Below are positions 24,124 through 34,552 of a stretch of 64,000 bases of DNA, piece after piece. Below the pieces are notes generated by a model. The model was not told the origin of the DNA. It saw nothing but the letters and a program-made list of their open reading frames with translations, and searched no databases. This stretch comes from Monomorium pharaonis (taxonomy: Eukaryota > Arthropoda > Insecta > Hymenoptera > Formicidae), in the NCBI RefSeq assembly GCF_013373865.1, contig NC_050471.1, positions 14,016,983 through 14,080,982 on the forward strand, in the 5' to 3' direction. Position 1 is the first letter of the stretch. Each line of letters begins with the position of its first letter. Position numbers and translations under genes: made by a program.

Positions 24124-26804
24124 ACAAGGGAATGGACAGAATTGTCCCTCACTGATTTTAATGAGCTTTGGATATGTTGTAGAACATAAAAAAATATTAG
24201 ACCCATATTTTTTTTAGCTGCGTATCTCGACGTTTAGAGGTTGAAACCACCCCTCAAAAATAACGCATTTTTTCATTTTTTGCGAATATCTTTGAAAATA
24301 TAAAGTTTATGAAAAAATGTTCTATACAAAAGTTTTATGGCATTTTATACTCTTTACAATAGTATATTTATATTTTTTAAAAATTTCAAACTTTAATTTA
24401 CCCTACCCCCACCCCTTTTTTCAACATTTTTGAAAATTTTATAACGACAAAAATTAAAGAGCATTAAAAGCCGAATCCACCCATATATAATAACACATGG
24501 GTTTCATCATTCTCAATTATTGGCAAAAGAGAGTAATCTTGCGCTATAGGCGCCGCGCTAGAAGTAATATTGCGTTATTTCTTTAGTCGCGTCACACTCA
24601 ATAACTGCCTCTCCTGCGTATATTTTTATATTAGAACATGTAAATGGATTAATCTTAATTATATAATACGCAACGTATTACACGATATAAAGCATAAATG
24701 CATATATATAACAAAAGTAGCATATATATACGTATATGTTTACGTACATTTTCATTGTTACAAATGCGAATATAAATTAATATAAAGCAAAATATTTTTT
24801 AACATTTAAAACTGCAAATACAATATAACAAAATATATAATATAAACAGAAAAATATAAAATATAAACTGCAATAACTATTTGCATAATTATATTATTTA
24901 CACTACATGCACGTAGCACGCTCTGATAATAAAGATAATATAAACATATAATTTAATTTAATTTAAAATTTGAAAATACATTTATACGAATGTATATATA
25001 CATTTTGCACACGACACGGGCAAATAACTTTAATATCAGTGTTGATAGAGGGACCGGTTGTTCTCGCGCAAGCGGACGTGAGTCTTCAGTAAAATATCCA
25101 TTAGTAATAGAAAGGAGATCTTTGGTCATACATTTTGCACACGACACCAGCGTATAAATTTAGTAACAGTGATAGACGGATCGGTTGTTCTCGCGCAAAC
25201 ATGAGGCTTTAATGAAGTATTTATTGGTAATAGAAAGAAGATCTTTGGACTCCATACAATTTTTTTTTGTAAATTTATACAAACATTAACACATTTCACA
25301 TATTAAACACGCATGTATATTTTCCCGTATTAAATAAAATAATTTATAAATATCGTATTCTATTTGATGAATACTTATAAGATTTTTTGGCGATTTTTCC
25401 TTAGTCTTGTGACAAATGTGCGTATTCTGTATGAGTGCCGACAAATGAAATATTTTATTTCAATTTAAATATATGTTTTATTCTATAAATTTACCTTCTT
25501 TTTCATTTTTAACAGGATTTTTATTATTAAATACAAATTATTTTTAATTCCTTAATTTATGTTGAATATATATACACAAATATAAATGCAAACGATATAC
25601 AAATATATGCGTGCGTGTTAAATATATAAAATGTGTTAACGTTTTTATAAATTTGCAAAAAAATTGTATGGAGACCAAAGATCTCCTTCCTATTACTAAT
25701 AGATACTTTATTGAAGCCTCACGCCTGCGCGAGAATAACCGATCCGTCTATCACTGTTGCTAAATTTATACTGGTGTCGTGTGCAAAATGTATGACCAAA
25801 GAGCTCCTTCTTATTACTAATGGATATTTTACTGAAGCCTCACGTAATGCGCTTGCGCGAGAACAACTGGTCCCTCTATCAACACTGATATTAAAGTTAT
25901 TTGCCGTGTCGTGTGCAAAATGTATATATACATCCGTATAAATGTATTTTCAAACTTCAAATTAAATTAAATTATATACTTATATTATTTTTATTATCAA
26001 AGCGTGCTACGTGCATATAGTGTAAATAATATAATTATGCAAATAGTTATTGTAGTTTATATTTTATATTTTTGTGTTTATATTATATATTTTGTTATAT
26101 TGTATTTGCAGTTTTAAATGTTAAAAAATATTTTGCTTTATATTAATTTATATTCGCATTTGTAACAATGAAAATGTACGTAAACATATACGTATATATA
26201 TGCTACTTTTGTTATATATATGCATTTATGCTTTATATCGTGTAATACGTTGCATATTATATAATTAAGATTAATCCATTTTTATGTTCTAATATAAAAA
26301 TATACACAGAAGAGGCAGTTATTGAGTGTGACGCGACTAAAGAAATAACGCAATATTACTTCTAGCGCGGCGCCTATAGCGCGAGATTACTATCTCGTTT
26401 TGCCAATAATTGAGAATAATGGAACCCATATGTTATTATGTATGCGTGGATTCGGCTTTTAATGCTCTTTAATTTTTCTCCTTACAAAATTTTCAAAATG
26501 TTGAAAAAAGGGTTGGGGATAAGGTAAATTAAAGTTTGAAATTTTTAAAAAATATAAATATACTATTGTAAAGAGTATAAAATGCCATAAAACTTTTGTA
26601 TAGAACATTTTTTCATAAACCTTATATTTTCAAAGATATTCGCAAAAAATGAAAAAATGCGTTATTTTCGAGGGATGGTTTTAACCCCTAAACGTCGAGA
26701 TACGCAGCTAAAAAAAATATAAGTTTAATATTTTTTTATGTTTTACAACAACATATCCAAAGCTCATTAAAATCGGTGAGGGACAGTTCTGTCCGCTCCC
26801 TTGT
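24124..26804. mobile_element. 2.7-kb foldback element with ACAAGGGA ends (FB1)
   Basis: Ends ACAAGGGAATGGACAGAA and the complement of ACAAGGGAGCGGACAGAA. Arms of about 1.1-1.2 kb are inverted copies around a centre near 25460. Each arm holds two units of about 125 bp containing TTTTGCACACGACAC and GTTGTTCTCGCGCAA. There is no protein and no target duplication longer than one base. It is inserted in the Harbinger-2 transposase gene. Confidence 0.8.
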
Positions 26805-26830
26805 AAGTTTGGTCTTACAAGGAGACCTTA

Positions 26831-26968
26831 GCCCTCGTCTACAATAAAGATTTAAGCTTTAAGCCGCAAGAAATTAACCAATCACAATCGAGTATTCTTA
26901 TAAAAATCTACTGTGATTGGCCAGTTTCTTACGGCTTAAAGCTTAAATCCTTCATTGTAGACTAGGGC
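26831..26968. mobile_element. 138-bp MITE with TTA duplication
   Basis: Ends GCCCTCGTCTACAATAAAGA and the complement of GCCCTAGTCTACAATGAAGG, flanked by TTA (26828-26830, 26969-26971). The other arm of FB2 shows the uninterrupted sequence GACCTTACGGGTC, which proves the insertion point and duplication. A 3-bp TTA/TAA duplication fits PIF/Harbinger mobilisation. Confidence 0.9.
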
Positions 26969-27134
26969 TTACGGGTCATGGGTCATCGATTCTTTTCATA
27001 CTTATAGGATTTGAAGATCAGTACCCGGACTTCAATTTCCTAAAGCAGTACGATGTGCTTCTCAAAAATACTCGAGAAAATCGATTTTGAAGATTTCAGA
27101 TATCTTTAAGTACAGAAAATTTTGACCTATCGTC

Positions 27135-27212
27135 AGAGCCGCTCGTAGCCGAGCGCACAGAGCTCTAATTTCGTAAGCGCGGAATCGCTGGTTCGATTCT
27201 CGCTCTGTCCCC
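27135..27212 (+). other. tRNA-derived segment in FB2 left arm
   Basis: Contains an A-box-like GTAGCCGAGCG and a B-box GGTTCGATTC. A perfect 4-bp D-stem (GCTC/GAGC) and acceptor-like CAGAGC...GCTCTG pairing are visible. The T-stem has mismatches and no clean anticodon arm folds, so this is a tRNA relic or Pol III promoter module rather than a working tRNA. Confidence 0.7.
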
Positions 27213-27779
27213 AATTTTTTTTTAATAAGTCAATGGAGTTTTTTTTAAATCCTATATCTTAACATTTATCAAATTGAAATGCTAATTAATTATTAAATAT
27301 TTATTCGTTATTTTTTAAATAAAAATTAACATCTTTTTATTTTTAATTACCACTTGCTTGAAAATGCGAATATTTATAATAAATTAAAATTTGGTACAAA
27401 AATGGAAAAGGTCTTATTGTTAAATGCAAAAATAATATGAATAAATAATATTCAGTTATTTTATCGCTTACATTTTACGCTGTATCTTTAACACGTTAGT
27501 CGGAGTTTACAAGTCGAGTTTATTGTAAGTCGATCCTGATCGATCCCCATTCTCTCGCATCTAGTCGTGAACAAAGAACAGCCTTGCAAAAAGTGGGAGA
27601 AGTAAGGGTTCCGAGAAAGCAGATGCTGTGCTATTCGTATTTTACCGTTAAATAAAAATAAAGAGATGTTAATTTTCATTTAAAAAATAACGAATAAATA
27701 TTTAATAATTAATTAGCATTTCAATTTGATAAATGTTAAGATATAGGATTAATAAAAAACTCCATTGACTTATTTAAAA

Positions 27780-27862
27780 AAAATTAAGGCCAGAGCGAGA
27801 ATCGAACCAGCGACTCCGCGCTTACGAAACTAGAGCTCTGTGCGCTCGGCTACAAGCGGCTC
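27780..27862 (-). other. tRNA-derived segment in FB2 right arm
   Basis: Inverse copy of the left-arm module: GAGAATCGAACCAGCG (B box complement) and CGCTCGGCTAC (A box complement) are intact, with a few differences. Confidence 0.7.
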
Positions 27863-30320
27863 TGACGATAGGTCAAAATTTTCTGTACTTAAAGATATCG
27901 GAAATCTTCAAAATCGATTTTCTCGAGTATTTTTGAGAAGCGCACCGTACTGCTTTAGGAAATTGAAGTCCGGGTACTGATCTTCAAATCCTATAAATAT
28001 GAAAAAAATCGATGACCCATGACCCGTAAGGTCTCCTTGTTAGAATTTCTAACAAATAATTGAACGTATTGCGTGAAATTCTGTGGAAAAGAATGTTATG
28101 TAAAACAACTTGTATATTTTAGAGTACTATTTAAACATTTTAAACTATTATATTTATTTTACTTGTAGAAAAATTACGCGATTATTATATCACACAGTAT
28201 TTTCTTCAATAATGAAATAATAGAGAAATTCTATCTTTTTGTTATAATTCCTACTGAAAATGTGCTTTGAATCCTTCATCCGAAAATAAAGCAACAACAT
28301 TTTCAATGTAATTTTTTATGCGTGGCCTTAACCCTTTAACTCAAATGCACAAGATTTTTTCGCAAACTTTAACGGCGTAGACTTTGTATAAAACGGACAA
28401 ACTTTTTATCAAATAGTACTTTTCTAGGAGGTTTCGACTGTGCTCTTTTGAATGCCGCTGCGAAAAATTGAAAAAAATGTCAACAACATCGAGTTTCTGA
28501 GCTTTTTTTTAAAAAAAGGCACGATTTTTTTCGAATAAAATTTTATTTAAAAGTGGATTTTCTTTATCGTAACGGATTTGGATTAAGATTGGAATCGCAT
28601 AAAGCGTGTACTTTTTAGTTGTACTTGAAGACTATGCAGCGCAAAAATTTTTTTTAACATGGCGAATCGAATATGGCCGCTTAAATGTCAGAAATTTGGG
28701 AAATTTCCATTTTTTACCATTTTTTCTATTCAAACAATCGTAATTCGATTTACTAATGCTCATTAATTACATAAAAACGTTTGATTATATTAGTTTGTAC
28801 AATAAAAAGTAAAATCCAATATAGCGGTTTCAAAATGGCGGCTAAGATTGGCGGAAACACCGAAAAAAGTAGTATAATTCGTAGTTTTTTATATATTTCT
28901 ATGTACTAATGTGACTGGAGAGTACAATAGCAACTATGTACACTGTATGCGAGTGTGTGTGTACATACATTCAATTCAACAAATAATTATAAATGAAAAT
29001 TAATGACATTACTAACTTCTAAATCGTCCTTTGCCAATAACTTCCATATCAAAGTTATTGATTTTTATCGTGAGGATGTGGACAATTATTGAGAATCTTT
29101 TTTTTATTTTTTTATATTTTATTAATTTGTTTATAATTTTTCATATTTTTATTTTTTAGGTACAAAAATTTTTTTTTCTTTGTAATTGAATCTAATGATT
29201 CTCGAAACATGTCTTACAAAAATATAAATGGCAATGTTTACAAAATTTATTTGTTCTTATTTTATATTTTTTTGAACAGTATTTTTGAGAGCTAACTAAT
29301 TTGGTTTCGTGTTTTTTTTATGACTATAATCACGTGGTATATAATAAATAAAGTACCACACTAAAACGTTAGCTGTCCATATTTTACAACCGATATTTAG
29401 TAAGCACACGCAATGTTTAGCTACGACAAGCCAGCGATGCCAGTTCAGATACTCACGCCAGCAGGCTGCGCAAACAGTAGGAGATCTACTGTCATTTTCC
29501 ATGTCCACAAAGTAATTTATATTTTTATAAGACATGTTTCGAGAGTAGTTAGATTTAATTACAAAGAAAAAAATTTTTTAACTGACAAATAAAAATATGA
29601 AAAATTATTAAAAAATAGATAAAATATAAAAAAATACAAAAAAAAACAAAAAAAGATTCTCAATAATCGTCCACCTTCACGCCGAGAATTGGTAACGCTG
29701 ACATGGAAATCATTGGCAAAGATCTAAAAGTCAGTAATATCATCAGTTTTCATTTATAATTATTTCCCGAATTAGATGTATGTACACACACACAGTTGCT
29801 TTTTACTCCCCAGTAACATTAGTACATGAAAATATACAAAAAACTACGAATTATACTACTTTTTTCGGTGTTTTTGCTAATCCTAGCCACCATATTGGAA
29901 GCGCCATATTAGATTTTACTTTTTAGGGCACAAACTAATATGGTCAAACGTTTCTAACAATAAGTGATTAATGAACATTAGTAAATCGAATTACGGTTGT
30001 TTGAATAAAAAAAATCGTAAAAATTTAAGATTTACAACATTTCGGACATTTAGGCGGCCACATTTGATACACTATATTAAAAAAAAATTTTGCGCTGCAT
30101 AGTCTTCAAGTACAATTAAAAAGTGCACGCTTTATGCAGTTCCGATCCTAATCCAAATCAGTGATGGGAACTCGCGAGATATTTCTCGCGCACGCGCATC
30201 TGAGCAACAGCGACGCAGCGCAGCAACGTATATATGTATTTAGTGATACTGTAAAGGTCCCAATATTCATCGATAAAAAAATATGAAGAAAATTATAAAG
30301 AGAAAAGTTTTTATTAATAT

Positions 30321-32192
30321 TGTTACGTCCGGCAGACTCCACGATTTCCTTTCGTCAGAAAAACAAATAATTTACAAATGAAATTCCGTTTCAACGGTCT
30401 CCGATAATTTTTTATGCGTCTAGGATTAGTCTGTTAGAAACGTAATAACAAACATAAATGGACGAAACGACCAAGTTGATAAATCCGACTCCTCTTGAAT
30501 ATTGAGTCAACAAATAATAAATTCTGAAGATAGAAATTCAAAAACAAACATGGGATTTAAGCAAAGTTTCACGTTTCGTCACAAAAAATGAGCAATAAAG
30601 TATCCAAACTTAAGCAAAAAATAAATAACCATTTCCTCCATCTGCAACCCATACCGTAGCACGTCTAGCACGATAGAAAAAATTATTTATCTCTTAAACC
30701 CAAAGGGAAGATAACCTACGCGATAGGTCGGATCCCTTCGATAAAATTAAAGGAATGTGGGAGGAAACAGAGAAACTTTCGACAGAGTACTCAACGTATG
30801 ATTGGTCAAAAAAGAAAATTATTTTTCCAATAAAAGAACGTAGAATTCACCTACCACACAATCCTGAAAAAGAATCTTACCAATTAGAATATTTGAACCA
30901 CCTACATCTGGATCCTCCTTTTGTAAGACTCTGTATATATAATACCAAATCTTGAAGAAAATCAGTCAGTAATAATAGTCAGTCAGTCAGTTGAGAGTAG
31001 TTAGTTGTGAGTTCAGTTACGTTTAAAGTTTTAGAGTTACGTTTTTAGAGTTAGTTAGTTAAGTTAGTAATCATGTAGAATCAGTGCGCAAGTAAACTTT
31101 AGTGCTGTTCCATCCGGTCAAGAAATCCCTTTGATTCCGACAGATTTGCTCGAAAACAATGAGTAAGTCCCACAATCATAATTTCTTTTGTTTTTACGTT
31201 ACTTATCTGCTCCCTTCCGTTTTAATTTTTTAAGACACCCTCCTATTATTTATAAATAATTCCCTCACACTTACACGAACCTGAAGCTCCCGTGTGCGAA
31301 TCTCAAGTTTACACACACTTACACGAACCTGAGGCTTCCGTGTGCAAATCTCAAGTTTACACACACACCAACCTGAAGCTCCCGTGTGCGAATCTCAAGT
31401 TCCCGACACCACTTCACAACCTTGAGGAACCCCCGTGTGATCCTCGAAACGTCCCCGCTCCTCCTGTTTCTCTTACTTATTCCTAGATCAGTTCTTTAAA
31501 ACCCGAAGATGTTCCATCCCCACTCTCTCCTACGTTATTCTTTATCCTCTTAAAATTTCAAGCATCTCCGTTTTCTCCATGTAACCATTTAATAAACCCT
31601 TCGTCTATTTCTTTGCTCCGCGTTTACCGTTAATACTATAGAAATTAAAAAAAAAAAAATCTCTTGTTTCCCTTTCTCCGCCCACCACATACTTATTTAA
31701 TATTTGTACAACTATATACATACTCACTATGCATTTTAATTTCGATTATACCGTTATTACAAATTGTCAAACCACGACTTCAGCGCTTATTTGTATTTCT
31801 TTTTATTTTCATTTTTATTTGTTATTAGAATAAATACTTTTGTTAATTTTATGTGAAACTTTATCATTTATTTTAATTAATAACGACCTCGCCTATCCCG
31901 AACAAAGACTGCATCTGGTCCGATCCCGAGTTAAAGCGATTCAATTCGTTGACTCGAAACTTGGACCGACGGACGTACGACTCGAAACGGGTTATAGCGG
32001 GCCTATCGGCACGTTGACCTATATTTTTGAGTCATAAAAAGTGCGTTCGACCCGAGGCACATACCCTCTCTTAAATTGTGTGCCTACGAGAATTCTGTAC
32101 GTTTTGTTACGTTCTTCCCTGCCTTATCTGTTCTCCCTGAAATATCCTTCCTACCGAATAAAGAGTTAAATCCTATAAGGCTGGACGTAACA
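30321..32192 (+). mobile_element. Solo LTR of an LTR retrotransposon
   Basis: Begins TGTTACGTCCGGC and ends GGCTGGACGTAACA, the TG...CA borders of an LTR. ATAT lies on each side (30317-30320, 32193-32196), a 4-bp duplication as in gypsy-like elements. There is no internal coding region and no second LTR adjacent. It contains a tandem array at 31267-31440. The frame at 31840-32037 lies in a conserved part also seen at 50160-50474, but is not a known protein. Confidence 0.8.
31267..31440 (+). repeat. Tandem array inside the LTR
   Basis: Units of about 50 bp containing CACGAACCTGAAGCTCCCGT and GTGCGAATCTCAAGTT repeat about three times with decay. They give a spurious open frame (CESQVYTH repeats). 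Confidence 0.8.
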
Positions 32193-32814
32193 ATATTTTA
32201 TATTAAAACAAAATCCCACTTATAAACAATAATAAATTTTATTTATTAATGTTTTTTTGTAACAATTACAGCCGATTTATTACATAAATTTTATTACAAA
32301 AAACCTGTAAAAATCTTATTAGCATTTTTGCACTAAAATTAAACATAATAAATATGGCACATTAAAACAACATGTAATAAAAATAAAATATAACCATCTA
32401 AATACAATATATATAAATACATGATATATATACATATATGTAATAGTTTTTTTTTTACAGAAGAGGGAAAAATCTTTACAAGATCTTTTTAGAAATAATA
32501 ATTTTTCAGTCCTCGCCAGAAGGCAATATAACCTTCCAATTCTCATTTCAAGAAGGACAAGAAGTCCGTACCTCAGGGTGTGTGGGATTCAATAGGGATA
32601 CATCGCAAAAGATACTATCACCTATTATCTACCCACTAAAAAACCCTCTTTAATAATTAATTTTAATTTTAAAAAAGCATACGTTGAAGATAATCCTATG
32701 CACAATAAATATTATTATAATAATAACTTAGAAAACGTGCAATATTTAAAATTAAAAAAAAATTTTTTTAATTATGATTATAATAAAAAAAATAAAAAAA
32801 ATAATGTTTAGCAC

Positions 32815-34084
32815 CCCGAGTAGAAAATTGTTAGGGAAATCCTTATGTAACATAAGGCCCCGATAAGGATTTAATAAGGATGCCATAAAAAGGGCTACCT
32901 TAATATTACCACATCAGGGCCTTATAAGGTATTATTAAGGATGCCTTAAACTTACTGAGTAAGATTTTGTTATGGAAAACTAACAAGGGCCTTACAAGAT
33001 GTTATTAAGGATGCCTTAGATTTACTAAGTAAGATTTTGTTATGAAAAACTAACAAGGGCCTTGCAAGGTATTATTAAGGATGCCTTAGATTTACTAAGT
33101 AAGACTTTGTTACAAAAAGCTAATAAGGGCCTTACAAGGTACTATTAAGGATGCCTTAGATTTACTAAATAAGATTTGGTTACGAAAAGCTAATAAGGAC
33201 AAGTTGCGATATCGAAAAAATGTTAATGCAGTTCTTGGCAATAATTTTTGTAACAATTAGTTGCAAAAAAAATTTTTTTTACAATTTGTTATAAACAAAT
33301 TAACAAATAATTATCCTAGCCTGAAATAAACCACGACGGAAACATGTATAATATGTCCATGTTTATAACAAATAATATAATGTGTTTATAATATGTTTTA
33401 TAATATGTATATGTTCCTTGTTTATAACAAATGATTAAAAAAATTTGTTGCAACTGATTTTTGTTGCAAAAATTCGTTTTTTTTAATCAAAACGGTCATT
33501 TTTTAAGTTATTCCACATGCTATTTCTTGTATGTAAAAATTAATAAAAAAATTTGTTAATTAATATTTATTTATAAAAACATAATTTAACTAAACATGTT
33601 TCATCTTTTTAACATCTATTGAATTGATCTACAACACGTATGTATAACATATAAATATCCACAAACATCAATGGTTCATGGATCAACTCGAGGTGTCGGT
33701 TCCTGTACGATCTTGAAAGTCAAGCAGCGTTCAAGGTGGTTCACAGATGGATGGGTGACCGTTTTTTCGATTGCAGAAAATGCTGTAATAATGACCAAAT
33801 CAGGCATGCCAGATTTGACGTTTGGTCCTGATTTGGATATGGTATACATAATATAACCCCTAAATTTTTATTACATCCCTTATCAGAGCCAATTAGGGGT
33901 TGCCTTATAAGGACCTGTTAATATTTGTTTATAGGGCCCTGATAATTTTTTCTTTAAGGTGCTCTTAAACCATTTGTTTCACTTCCTTTTCAGGCCCTAC
34001 TTATATATCCTTACTAGGGCCTGATTAATTTTAAGGAAGCTTTATCAGGGCCTTATCGGTGCCCTATTACATTTTCTACTCGGG
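32815..34084. mobile_element. Foldback element, GGCCTTATAAGG-word family
   Basis: Ends CCCGAGTAGAAAATTGTTAG (32815) and the complement of CCCGAGTAGAAAATGTAATA (34084), with AC on both sides (32813-32814, 34085-34086). The left arm holds tandem units of about 85 bp with AGGGCCTTACAAGGT and TTATTAAGGATGCCTTA. The right arm carries AGGGCCCTGATAA and GGCCTTATCGG. The core from about 33490 to 33860 matches the core of the GGACGTCC family, including a 5S-like segment. Confidence 0.85.
33690..33800 (+). other. 5S rRNA-derived segment, fourth copy
   Basis: GAAAGTCAAGCAGCGTTCAA and CAGATGGATGGGTGACCG match 5S boxes A and C. The preceding core (AAGTTATTCCACATGCTATT..., ATGTTTCATC..., CATGGATCA) is shared with 17806-17990. 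The 61-residue frame here (33671-33856) is a by-product. Confidence 0.75.
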
Positions 34085-34552
34085 ACTTACGCATCTATTT
34101 TCCAAATCACAGTCATGTACTAGAAAATACGTATAAAAATTAATAAATAAAATATTTAAACGCGAACAAAAAAAATATTGTATGTATTTTGCACTTACTG
34201 TCACACAAAGCAAGAAAATTATTGTTAAATCTAATTAGACAAAAAATAAAAAAAGCTAACGTTATGATTATAAAAAAATATTAATAAAAAGTAATGTATT
34301 AATGTGACAGCAATTCTTAAAATTATTATAAAAGTGATAACGTAAGGAATAAAAAGAGTACCAATGTTCTAAAATGTGGAAAAAGTAATGGCAATACAAT
34401 GAAAAATATACAAAAGTAAAATATTTTTAGCTACGCTAAATTGTAATAAAATTAAAAAAATATTAATATAATTTACTGCAAATTTAAAAATTATAATAAA
34501 AATAAACAAAAATGTGTTTAATTATATTTGATTGTAATATTTGACTTACTTT

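Larger units (their letters stand above)
26817..28040. mobile_element. 1.2-kb foldback element with ACAAGGAGACC ends (FB2)
   Basis: Ends ACAAGGAGACCTTA and the complement of ACAAGGAGACCTTACGGGTC. Arms mirror each other around about 27500 and both contain a tRNA-like segment. A 138-bp MITE (26831-26968) interrupts only the left arm. No target duplication longer than one base is visible. It lies 12 bp from FB1, in the same gene, with a related terminus (ACAAGG). Confidence 0.8.

Noticed and set aside
27135..27212. A functional tRNA gene
   Set aside because: A and B boxes are present, but the T-stem has mismatches and no 5-7-5 anticodon arm can be drawn. It occurs as an inverted pair within a transposable element.
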